DNA from: Oscillatoria sp. HE19RPO
GTDB taxonomy: Bacteria; Cyanobacteriota; Cyanobacteriia; Cyanobacteriales; Laspinemataceae
Assembly (NCBI RefSeq): GCF_024220515.1
Contig: NZ_JAMXOT010000003.1
Coordinates: 1-37,370, forward strand
Direction: 5' to 3'
DNA: 37,370 bases
Below the pieces are notes generated by a model, which was not told the DNA's origin, made no database searches, and saw nothing but the letters and a program-made list of their open reading frames with translations. This document shows positions 1 to 7,134 of the stretch, piece after piece. How positions within the stretch are numbered: position 1 is the stretch's first letter; every line of letters starts with the position of its first letter. The translations under genes and the position numbers were made by a program.

Positions 1-97
1 CGCAATGCTTGCGCCCTCCGGAGGGCGCAAGCATTGCGCCCCTACAGATACCTTCCTTTCAGTTGAGCGTTTGAAGGATTTATATTTTGCAATCCCC
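1..97. mobile_element. Truncated MITE-like element carrying a palindromic repeat (window-start copy)
   Basis: The first 46 bases are a palindrome built on GGGCGCAAGCATTGCGCCC. They are followed by about 50 bases that recur, with few changes, at 30801-30852 and, as the reverse complement, at 37275-37335. The element ends in TTTGCAATCCCC, which matches the terminal inverted repeat of the intact copy at 30679-30852. The left end is cut off by the window edge. No transposase is encoded, so this is a non-autonomous repeat. Confidence 0.75.
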
Positions 98-186
98 TGA
101 TGGATTTTTAAACTTAAGAGTTCAAGATTTAAAAAGAGCAATTTCAGGTAAAATAGAATGTAATTCTGTTGTCAGGACCGAGAACC

Positions 187-1143
187 ATGAAAGGACTCTG
201 GCTAGAAAATCAGCAATTACAACTGCGATCGCAACTTCCCATCCCCGAACCCCCAGAAGGAGAAGCCCTCATCCGAGTTTTGCGGGCGGGAATCTGCAAT
301 ACTGACCTCGAACTGCTGCGGGGTTATTATCCCTACAGTGGCATTTTAGGCCATGAATTCGTCGGTGTGGTGGAACGCGGACCCGAATCCCTGCAAAATC
401 AGCGCGTTGTCGGAGAAATTAACGCCTATTGCGGAAACTGTCGCTTTTGTCGGAAGGGACAACCCACCCACTGCGAAAATCGCACCGTGTTGGGAATTGT
501 CAATCGCAATGGCGCTTTTGCCGAATATTTGACCCTGCCGGTTAAAAACCTGTATGCGGTGCCGGATACAATTACAACGGATATGGCAACCTTCACCGAA
601 CCCGTCGCTGCTGCCTTAGAAATTCAGGAACAAGTCGCCATCACCCCAGGCGATCGCATCTTGGTGGTAGGCGATGGCAAATTAGGGCAGTTAGTCGCCC
701 AAACCCTGGCCCTCACAGGTTGTGACTTGCTGGCAGTGGGGCGACATCGGGACAAACTGGAGAATTTGGAGTCCCTGGGCATTCAAACGGGATTCGCCGA
801 TGCCGTTACAGACCGCCAATTTGATATCGCCGTGGAATGTACCGGCAACCCCGAAGGATTTACCATTGCCCGTCGCGCCTTACGTCCCCGGGGCACCCTC
901 GTCCTCAAAAGCACTTATGCGGGTCACCTCACCCTAGATATCTCGTCCCTGGTGGTGGATGAAATTACCCTAATCGGGTCCCGTTGCGGTCCATTTCCCA
1001 AAGCTTTAGAGCTATTAGCACAAAATAAGATAAATGTCAACCCTTTAATTCAAGCAAAATATCCCCTCGACGAGGCGATCGCCGCCTTTGAACACGCCCA
1101 ACAGCGAGGGGTTTTAAAAGTGTTGTTAGAGATTAGCCCATAG
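187..1143 (+). CDS. Zinc-dependent alcohol dehydrogenase-like (MDR superfamily) oxidoreductase
   Basis: This 318-residue protein belongs to the medium-chain dehydrogenase/reductase family, whose members oxidise alcohols or polyols with NAD(P). The N-terminal GroES-like half has the catalytic-zinc region (Cys in AGICNTD, then GHEFVGVVE). It also has the four-cysteine structural-zinc loop YCGNCRFCRKGQPTHC. The Rossmann half carries ILVVGDGKLGQLVAQ, the NAD(P)-binding glycine motif, and a later VECTGNPEG segment. The length is slightly below the usual 340-350 residues. ATG at 187 is preferred to the in-frame TTG at 169 because homology to the family begins right after it. The substrate cannot be told. 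The gene stands alone, and its 3' end faces the minus-strand gene at 1238 across a heptad-repeat palindrome. Confidence 0.9.
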   Translation: MKGLWLENQQLQLRSQLPIPEPPEGEALIRVLRAGICNTDLELLRGYYPYSGILGHEFVGVVERGPESLQNQRVVGEINAYCGNCRFCRKGQPTHCENRTVLGIVNRNGAFAEYLTLPVKNLYAVPDTITTDMATFTEPVAAALEIQEQVAITPGDRILVVGDGKLGQLVAQTLALTGCDLLAVGRHRDKLENLESLGIQTGFADAVTDRQFDIAVECTGNPEGFTIARRALRPRGTLVLKSTYAGHLTLDISSLVVDEITLIGSRCGPFPKALELLAQNKINVNPLIQAKYPLDEAIAAFEHAQQRGVLKVLLEISP

Positions 1144-1149
1144 AATGTC

Positions 1150-1233
1150 ATTGGTCATTGGTCATTTGTTATTTGTCATCTGGATTGTTGAAGACCAATG
1201 ACAAGGGACCAATGACCAATGACAAGGGACTAA
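1150..1233. repeat. Heptad-repeat inverted palindrome between convergent genes
   Basis: Units of the type TTGGTCA/TTTGTCA run rightward from about 1150. After the spacer TGGATTGTTGA they return as ACCAATG/ACAAGGG units on the same strand, so the whole can fold into a long imperfect hairpin. The same organisation, with nearly the same spacer, is found at 4868-5130, and a related one at 17913-18200. It resembles the short tandemly repeated repetitive (STRR) heptamers of filamentous cyanobacteria. It fills the gap between two converging genes and may end transcription in both directions, which is inference. Confidence 0.8.
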
Positions 1234-1237
1234 TCCC

Positions 1238-1519
1238 TCAGTTCCGATAATCCACACAATCGATCGCCTCTTCCGACATCGCCCGAGTGGGATGGACGGG
1301 ACACTTCAAATGAGGGTCATTGGTAAAGAAGACGCAATAGGCACAGGGAATCTGGTGCATTCGCTTGGCATTAGTCGTTGCCGAGGCGATCGCACTAAAA
1401 AGGCTCCACCCCAGCAACATCACCAAAACCCAAGCACTGACAAAGCAAATTGGCACTAAAAATGGCTCAATGGCGCGAGTCAGAGAGTACAGCAGTTGGA
1501 ACACAGGCCAATACTCCAA
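1238..1519 (-). CDS. Small single-pass membrane protein with a Cys-rich tail, conserved-type hypothetical
   Basis: The predicted protein has 93 residues. About residues 15-48 form one long hydrophobic helix (PFLVPICFVSAWVLVMLLGW). A soluble tail follows with CAYC, then KCPVHP and a late IDC, so four cysteines and a histidine could bind a metal. The start is TTG, since an in-frame TGA lies four codons upstream; an in-frame GTG five codons in is an alternative. The gene converges on the dehydrogenase gene and diverges from the peroxiredoxin gene. I recall similar short proteins from cyanobacteria but cannot assign a function. The non-random membrane-plus-cysteine layout argues for a real gene. 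Confidence 0.65.
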   Translation of the reverse strand: MEYWPVFQLLYSLTRAIEPFLVPICFVSAWVLVMLLGWSLFSAIASATTNAKRMHQIPCAYCVFFTNDPHLKCPVHPTRAMSEEAIDCVDYRN

Positions 1520-1673
1520 TCGATTACATCAAAATATGCTTTTAACTCATACCACAAAGAAAGCAACCTGATAAAATCTAAAAAAGAACTAAAAACCGCC
1601 GGACAAACCGGAGTTATTGGGCAGAATTGCCTAATTGATTCTTTTTTGTATTTGAAATTACAGGAACTTTACT

Positions 1674-2312
1674 ATGTCTCTGCGTTTAGGTGATACCGTA
1701 CCCAACTTTACTCAAGCATCCTCCCAGGGAGAGATTAACTTTTACGACTGGGCGGGTGAGAGTTGGGTGGTGCTGTTTTCTCATCCTGCGGACTACACCC
1801 CAGTTTGCACCACGGAACTCGGGGAAGTAGCCCGTCTCCAGGCGGAATTCGACAAGCGCAATGTCAAAACCATCGCCCTGAGTGTGGATGATGTGGAATC
1901 CCATAAAGGCTGGATTGTCGATATCGAAGAAGTCGGCAACGTGAACGTCAATTATCCCATTTTGGCCGATGCCGATCGCAAGGTATCCGATCTGTACGAC
2001 ATGATCCATCCCAATTCCAACAATACCCTCACCGTGCGATCGGTTTTTGTCATTGACCCTCAGAAAAAACTCCGGTTGGTGTTAACATACCCTGCAAGTA
2101 CCGGACGCAACTTTGTGGAAATTCTGCGGGCGATCGACTCCTTACAACTCACCGACAACTACAGCGTTGCCACCCCAGTCAACTGGAAAGATGGCGATGA
2201 CTGTGTGATTGTCCCTTCCATCAAAGACCCCGAAGTGTTAAAGGAAAAATTCCCCAAAGGATACACTGCGGTTAAACCTTACCTACGTTTAACGCCACCC
2301 CCGAATAAATAA
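1674..2312 (+). CDS. 1-Cys peroxiredoxin (Prx6 family)
   Basis: This 212-residue thioredoxin-fold peroxidase reduces hydrogen peroxide and organic hydroperoxides in the cytoplasm. The peroxidatic cysteine is Cys45 in the motif HPADYTPVCTTELG. The long C-terminal dimerisation domain (NYSVATPVNWKDGDDCVI, then KPYLRLTPPP) is typical of the Prx6/AhpC-TSA 1-Cys group and sets it apart from 2-Cys enzymes and bacterioferritin-comigratory proteins. Length is as expected for the family. An AGGAA ribosome-binding site at 1662-1666, seven bases before the ATG, supports this start. It is followed by cysteine synthase on the same strand after 145 bases, so co-transcription is possible but not shown. Confidence 0.95.
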   Translation: MSLRLGDTVPNFTQASSQGEINFYDWAGESWVVLFSHPADYTPVCTTELGEVARLQAEFDKRNVKTIALSVDDVESHKGWIVDIEEVGNVNVNYPILADADRKVSDLYDMIHPNSNNTLTVRSVFVIDPQKKLRLVLTYPASTGRNFVEILRAIDSLQLTDNYSVATPVNWKDGDDCVIVPSIKDPEVLKEKFPKGYTAVKPYLRLTPPPNK

Positions 2313-2457
2313 AACCCTGGGCGATCGGCCCTGCTAATCTGTAGGGATGTTCCGAGAAAGATAGCCCTCCAAACAGGGCGATCGCCTGACTCTGCTGAAT
2401 GAATTCATAAAACAATCAAACCAACAGTTGTAATCGCCCGCCCTAGAACAAGAACCA

Positions 2458-3432
2458 ATGGATATTAAACAGGGTTTCATCGGAACCGTAGGGAATACCC
2501 CCTTAATTCGACTCAATAGCTTTAGCGAAGAAACCGGATGTGAAATTTTAGGAAAAGCCGAATTTCTGAATCCTGGAGGGTCCGTTAAAGACCGCGCCGC
2601 CCTCTTTATTATCGAAGAAGCCGAACGCAAAGGTTTACTCAAACCCGGGGGGACCGTTGTCGAAGGAACCGCAGGCAATACCGGCATTGGATTAGCCCAT
2701 ATTTGCAATGCCAAAGGCTATAAATGCTTAATAGTTATTCCCGAAACCCAATCTCAAGAAAAAATAGATACCCTCACCACATTAGGGGCCGAAGTGCGGA
2801 AAGTTCCCGCAGTTCCCTACCGAGCTCCCAATAACTATGTCAAGGTTTCCGGCAGACTCGCCGAAGAAATGGACAATGCAATTTGGGCCAATCAATTTGA
2901 TAACCTAGCCAACCGAATGGCCCATTATCAAACCACCGGACCCGAAATTTGGTCCCAAACCAACGGGAAAATAGACGCTTGGCTGGCTGCAACGGGAACT
3001 GGCGGAACTTATGCCGGAGTTTCTATGTTTTTAAAAGAAAAGAACCCGGACATTAAATGTATTGTTGCTGACCCAATGGGTAGTGGATTATATAGCTATG
3101 TCAAAACTGGCGAAATCAACCCCGTCGGCAATTCCGTCACCGAAGGCATTGGCAATAGTCGGATTACCAAAAACATGGAAGGTGTCCCGATTGATGATGC
3201 CATTCAAGTCGATGATCAAGAAGCGATTCGCGTCATTTATCAACTCCTCCAAAAAGATGGGTTATTTATGGGCGGATCCGTGGGAATTAATGTCGGTGCT
3301 GCTGTCGCTTTAGCCAAAGAAATGGGTCCGGGTCATACCCTGGTAACGGTTCTTTGTGATAGTGGACAACGCTATCAATCCCGGTTATACGATCGCAATT
3401 GGTTAGCCTCTAAAGGATTATCCCCCGACTAA
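2458..3432 (+). CDS. cysK: Cysteine synthase (O-acetylserine sulfhydrylase, PLP-dependent)
   Basis: The 324-residue protein is a fold-type II PLP enzyme that makes cysteine from O-acetylserine and sulfide. Lys44 in NPGGSVKDR is the Schiff-base lysine. EGTAGNTGIGLA is the substrate-binding/asparagine loop, and ATGTGGTYAGV binds the PLP phosphate. Near the C-terminus CDSGQRYQS is conserved in the family. Whether it is CysK or CysM type is uncertain, so the symbol is approximate. A cystathionine beta-synthase-like activity is a less likely alternative. The stop codon TAA (3430-3432) is also the left target-site duplication of a MITE, so the native downstream sequence has been pushed 168 bases away. 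Sulfate adenylyltransferase, the pathway entry enzyme, lies 28 kb downstream. Confidence 0.93.
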   Translation: MDIKQGFIGTVGNTPLIRLNSFSEETGCEILGKAEFLNPGGSVKDRAALFIIEEAERKGLLKPGGTVVEGTAGNTGIGLAHICNAKGYKCLIVIPETQSQEKIDTLTTLGAEVRKVPAVPYRAPNNYVKVSGRLAEEMDNAIWANQFDNLANRMAHYQTTGPEIWSQTNGKIDAWLAATGTGGTYAGVSMFLKEKNPDIKCIVADPMGSGLYSYVKTGEINPVGNSVTEGIGNSRITKNMEGVPIDDAIQVDDQEAIRVIYQLLQKDGLFMGGSVGINVGAAVALAKEMGPGHTLVTVLCDSGQRYQSRLYDRNWLASKGLSPD

Positions 3433-3597
3433 GGGAACTCCAAAAAATAAAATCCCCAAAAAACCCGCAGGCTGTTCGCGTAGCGTTCCGTAAGGAAAGC
3501 CTGGGGCTACACGGACAAAGCCCGCCTGCGCGGCGTCATACAGTCTTGTTAGGTGCTTAACCATCGGGATTTGGATGATTTATTTGTTGGAACACCC
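3433..3597. mobile_element. 165-bp MITE with TAA target duplication, directly after the cysK stop
   Basis: The element begins GGGAACTCCAAAAAATAAA and ends with the inverted counterpart TTTATTTGTTGGAACACCC. TAA flanks it on both sides (3430-3432 and 3598-3600). A copy of exactly the same length, in the opposite orientation, interrupts the IS66 transposase at 6486-6650. By hand I count eight differences in two short patches. The centre holds palindromic segments (around GGCTGTTCGCGTAGCG and GCCCGCCTGCGC). GGG termini and a 3-bp TNA duplication suggest mobilisation by an IS5-superfamily transposase, which is inference. The rest of the 3433-3747 gap is AT-rich and shows nothing else. Confidence 0.88.
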
Positions 3598-3747
3598 TAA
3601 ATCACAAGTTGCAGCATTTTCATTCATCCCTGAATTTATCTGTTGGTCCAAAATCGGGAAAAAATCTCTATTTTTCTCGATGTTAGGATAAAATATTCAG
3701 GGTAAAAACTGGGTAAATTATTTATACAATCAAGGGGCTGAAAGACT

Positions 3748-4593
3748 ATGGCATCTCAAGTTCACCTCCCCTATTTTGACCAAATTTTGGCATTATTAAA
3801 GGACCAAAATCAAGAGGCGATCGCCGCATTTGGTCGTCACGTCCATTGGGGATACTGGGAAGACCCCAAGCGCGCCGATGGCACCCTTCCCGACTTTGCC
3901 AACGCGACTGAACAACTCTCTCGGAAGGTTTGCGATGCGGGAAACATCACCGACGGATTAAAAATTCTCGATTGTGGTTGTGGATTTGGGGGCACGATCG
4001 CCAGTCTCAACGAACGGTTTTCTAACTTAGAACTGGTGGGAGTTAATATTGACGAACGCCAACTGGAAAGAGCGCGATCGCAAGTCCAACCCCTCAATCA
4101 AAATGCCATCTCCTTCGTCTGTGCCGATGCCTGCAACCTACCCTTTGAAGACAACTCCTTTGATGTCGTCCTCGCCGTCGAATGTATCTTCCATTTTCCC
4201 AGCCGAGAGACCTTCTTTCAAGAAGCACACCGAGTCTTAAAACCCGGAGGACACCTCGCCATTTGCGATTTTGTTCCCCTAAAAATCAGCCTCCCCCTCA
4301 TGCAATTTCTGGATAAATTTTTGCAATCATCAGTCCAGAAAACCTACGGATTAGTCCAGAGTAACTTCTCCTTATCCACCTATCAAACCCTCGCCCAAAC
4401 CACCGGATTTATCCCCAGAATCACAGAAGATATCACCCGCAATACCCTACCGACCTACCCCCTAGTTCGCCAACTCTGCCGCCAAAATGGAGCAGCCGAA
4501 ACCGCCAAAATTACCGCCGGTGCAGAGTTAGTCAGCAAATTAGGAATTACCCGCTATTTAATTCTTTCCTTTGAGGCCATTGACCCCTACTAA
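3748..4593 (+). CDS. Class I SAM-dependent methyltransferase
   Basis: This 281-residue soluble protein has a Rossmann-type methyltransferase core. Motif I is KILDCGCGFGGTIASL (about residues 74-89), which binds SAM. The acidic residue after strand 2 is in VGVNIDERQLERAR. Motif II is CADACNLPFEDNSFDVVLAVECIFHF, and the post-motif HRVLKPGGHLAICDFV is typical of the Methyltransf_11/UbiE-like group. A roughly 70-residue N-terminal extension and the C-terminal helical cap probably set the substrate, which I cannot name. A purine-rich AAGGGG lies 12 bases before the ATG. The last 23 bases overlap the next gene, so the two are probably translated from one mRNA. Confidence 0.88.
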   Translation: MASQVHLPYFDQILALLKDQNQEAIAAFGRHVHWGYWEDPKRADGTLPDFANATEQLSRKVCDAGNITDGLKILDCGCGFGGTIASLNERFSNLELVGVNIDERQLERARSQVQPLNQNAISFVCADACNLPFEDNSFDVVLAVECIFHFPSRETFFQEAHRVLKPGGHLAICDFVPLKISLPLMQFLDKFLQSSVQKTYGLVQSNFSLSTYQTLAQTTGFIPRITEDITRNTLPTYPLVRQLCRQNGAAETAKITAGAELVSKLGITRYLILSFEAIDPY

Positions 4594-4864
4594 ACGAGTT
4601 CTCATCTGTACAAATCGCACCTGCCGCAAACAAGGTTCCCAAAAAGTCCTCGCCGCCTTTCAATCCTTACCCATTGCTGATGTCACCATTGAAAGTAGTA
4701 GCTGCTTAGGACAATGTGGAAATGGACCAATGGTGCTCATCCTCCCCGAAGAAACCTGGTATTCCCAGGTGCAACCTGGTGAAGTGAAAACCGTAGTCGA
4801 AAGACATCTCCAAGGCGGCATTCCGGTTAAGGGAATGCTATATCGCAAGTTTCATCCTCAGTAA
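4571..4864 (+). CDS. Thioredoxin-like [2Fe-2S] ferredoxin domain protein
   Basis: The protein has 97 residues or fewer. It matches the thioredoxin-like (2Fe-2S) ferredoxin fold, with a first cysteine pair in LICTNRTCRKQGS (C-x4-C) and a second in SSSCLGQCGNGP (C-x3-C), the four cluster ligands. Such proteins carry single electrons or act as small redox modules. The fold is the same as the NuoE/HoxE C-terminus, but this is a stand-alone version. The start is TTG at 4571 or 4580; no ATG is available in the right place. Overlap with the upstream methyltransferase gene points to translational coupling. It ends just before a long heptad repeat array. Confidence 0.85.
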   Translation: MRPLTPTKRVLICTNRTCRKQGSQKVLAAFQSLPIADVTIESSSCLGQCGNGPMVLILPEETWYSQVQPGEVKTVVERHLQGGIPVKGMLYRKFHPQ

Positions 4865-4867
4865 TCG

Positions 4868-5130
4868 ATTGGTCATTTGTCATTTGTCCATTGTCATTTG
4901 TCATTTGGATTGTTGACCAATGACCAAGGACCAATGACCAATGACCAAGGACCAATGACCAATGACCAATGACCAATGACCAAGGACCAATGACCAATGA
5001 CCAAGGACCAAGGACCAATGACCAATGACCAAGGACCAAGGACCAAGGACCAATGACCAATGACCAATGACCAAGGACTAAGGACCAATGACCAAGAACC
5101 AATGACCAATGACCAATGACCAATGACCCA
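4868..5130. repeat. Long heptanucleotide tandem array (ACCAATG / ACCAAGG units), inverted arms
   Basis: A short left arm of TTTGTCA-type heptads (4868-4902) is followed by the spacer TGGATTGTTGA. About thirty heptads alternating between ACCAATG and ACCAAGG follow, to near 5130. The long open frames on the minus strand over it encode only a repeating (G/L)HWSLV(I/L) pattern and are artefacts. It fills the gap between two converging coding regions, like the arrays at 1150-1233 and 17913-18200. Such a run is prone to replication slippage, so copy number should vary between isolates. Confidence 0.92.
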
Positions 5131-5147
5131 TCATCCTAGATAAGCAG

Positions 5148-5490
5148 TCATGCAAAATTAATTGCATACTTTTGTCCTAGATTATCGAGGACATTAGTCA
5201 CATAATCAACTAAATTTTGCCAGCTTTTATAAGCTTCTATTTTAATCCATTCATATTTGAGAAATTTCCATAAAATTTCAATTAAATTTAGTTCAGGTGA
5301 ATAGGGAGGCAACCAAAATAGCTCCAGGTTCTTGGTCTTCCATTCTTCTAGTTTTCCTAGGACTGCGTTACTGGTGTGAATTGAGGCTTGGTCCATTACT
5401 ACGACAGTTCTTTGGGTTAATTCTTCACTGAATTTATCTAAAAACTTAATGTAAGGATTCAGGTGAGGGGCTTGACAGGAGGGGATTGTG
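5148..5490 (-). pseudogene. IS630-family transposase, C-terminal remnant
   Basis: About 108 residues of the C-terminal half of an IS630/Tc1-mariner-type DDE transposase remain. They read from NPYIKFLDKFSEELTQRT through VVVMDQASIHTS (second catalytic Asp region) and LFWLPPYSPELNLIEILWK (final catalytic Glu region) to a normal stop at 5148. The upstream end fades near 5490, where the frame runs on into DNA antisense to the IS66 gene. The first catalytic Asp and the N-terminal DNA-binding region are missing. I could not find the missing half beyond 7134, so deletion as well as insertion may have occurred. It cannot encode an active transposase. Confidence 0.85.
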
Positions 5491-5505
5491 GAGTAAAGTA
5501 GTGAT

Positions 5506-7134
5506 ATGAATCTAAAGAACCTGCCACAGCTACCAGAGCGTCCGACCCTTGAACAGTTGCCACTGACGCAACTGGTGGATATGCTGTTGGCACAGTCTAA
5601 GATCATAGAAGAGTTGAAAGCTGAGGTTAAACGTCTCAAGCTGTCTAACGGGCTGGATAGTAAGACCTCATCGAAGCCTCCCTCTACAGACGTTCTCAAG
5701 AAATCTGAAAAACCCAAAAAGCAATTGAACGCCGAAACGAACCCAGAACCCAAACGGAAACCAGGGGGGCAACCGGGTCATCAAGGTTCGACGCGCAAAG
5801 GATTTAATAGAATTGACCGCACAGAAGAATTGATTCCAACCCATTGTGACCACTGTGGCGGCAGCCGTTTTGAGGACGAACCAGTATCGGTCAAAGTTCA
5901 ACAAGTGGCTCAACTGGTCTTGCGCCCCATTGAAGTCGTCGAGTATCGTTAGTCACGGCTTCGATGCAGTTGCTGTGGACAAGAAAGTTCAGGAGCATGG
6001 CCCAAGCGGGTTATTCCCGGTCAAGACTTGGATGCCGGTTTACAAGCATTACTCGGATGGCTCGGTTGTTATGGACAGATATCTTATGAAAAACAAGCCG
6101 AACTCTTGGGTGAACTAGGTCTTGGGGAAGTGGGCGTAGGAACCCTGGTTAATACCAACGCTCGAATTGCCAAAACTATCACCAATGCCGTCAATGAACT
6201 GGCTTTGGCGCTACCCGCTGTGTCACACATCCATGTCGATGAAACTCCCTGGATAGTTAAAGGCGTTAAAGAGTGGTTATGGGTAGCTACCCACCCGAAT
6301 TTTTGCCTATTTCATGCAGCGGATACCCGAGGCCGAGTCGAACTGGAAACCTTATTAGGCAAACAATTTAACGGGGTACTGGTAAGTGATGATTTCAGTG
6401 TATATAACGGGTATCCGGCTTCCGCCCAACATCCATGTTTAGCCCATTTCAGACGCCATCTCAAAAAATTGATTAAATTTGATAAGGGTGTTCCAACAAA
6501 TAAATCATCCAAATCCCGATGGTTAAGCACCTAACAAGACTGTGTTAGCCCGCGCAGGCGGGCTTTGTCCGTGTAGCCCCAGGCTTTCTAAGCGGAACGC
6601 TACGCGAACAGCCTGCGGGTTTTTTGGGGATTTTATTTTTTGGAGTTCCCTAACAAAGTTAAAGTCACTATTGGAAAGACATTCCTGTCGTTGGTAGATG
6701 AAGCGTTTCGGCAACATCGCCTGTGGCGTGAAAATGGGGATGATTCTTCGTGCCGAACCTGGGGCATAGAGTTTAGGTTGAGGGTGGAAGCAGCTCTAAG
6801 CGAATGGTTACCTTTATCGGGTTACGAGGCCGGAAAGCTGCTGCGTAATTTAAAAGAAAAAGCCGAACAATGGTGGTACTTCCTAGAGCATCCAGACATT
6901 CCTCCAGATAATAATTTGCAAGAAAGAGCTTTACGATTAGGGGTGACTAAACGTAAGGTGAGTGGGGGTTCTCGGTCGATGGCAAGATTTGAAAAGACAG
7001 CCAAATTGTTGAGTGTGGTTCAAACCTGTCGATTTCAGGGCCGCTCCTTTATGGAGTTTTTAAAAGAAGCCCTTTCGGCTATGGCTCACCCAGAATTACC
7101 TTACCCTACTTTGATTCCTCCAGGCCCGACATAA
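5506..7134 (+). pseudogene. IS66-family transposase, broken by an in-frame TAG and a MITE insertion
   Basis: Without the MITE the gene would have 486 codons, a normal IS66 TnpC-like size. It starts at the ATG at 5506, with a leucine-rich coiled coil (LAQSKIIEELKAEVKRLK), then the basic KPGGQPGHQGSTRKG segment and a zinc-binding-like CDHCGGSRF ... CSCCGQ region. The DDE catalytic core follows: HVDETPW, VSDDFSVYNG and, after the MITE, NNLQERALR. A TAG at 5950-5952 (EYR-stop-SRLRCSCCG) is the only stop in the uninterrupted part. The MITE at 6486-6650 separates the second Asp from the Glu. All three parts are in the same frame, and excision of MITE plus one TAA gives a continuous KFDNKVKV. The element's terminal repeats could not be delimited. 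Confidence 0.9.
6486..6650. mobile_element. 165-bp MITE inserted in the IS66 transposase gene, TAA duplication
   Basis: It starts GGGTGTTCCAACAAATAAA and ends TTTATTTTTTGGAGTTCCC, flanked by TAA at 6483-6485 and 6651-6653. It is the reverse complement, with about eight changes, of the copy at 3433-3597. Insert plus duplication is 168 bp, a multiple of three, so the frame is kept, but an internal stop at 6532 ends translation. The central stem GCCCGCGCAGGCGGGC is a better palindrome here than in the cysK-side copy. Confidence 0.93.

Noticed and set aside
4827-5123. Two overlapping minus-strand open frames with repeating HWSLV(I/L)G motifs
   Set aside because: They are only the translation of the heptad array; a 7-bp unit read in three frames gives a 7-residue repeat. 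There is no ribosome-binding site or family match.
4868-5130. Possible CRISPR array
   Set aside because: The unit is 7 bp with no unique spacers between repeats, and no cas gene is present in the window.
5491-5753. N-terminal extension of the IS630 minus-strand frame
   Set aside because: It is antisense to the clearly coding N-terminus of the IS66 transposase, and the residues (e.g. SGSCGRFFRFISLL) do not resemble IS630.
5950-5952. TAG as a recoded or programmed read-through codon
   Set aside because: The gene is also broken by a MITE, and no recoding signal is seen. A point mutation in a dead transposase is simpler.
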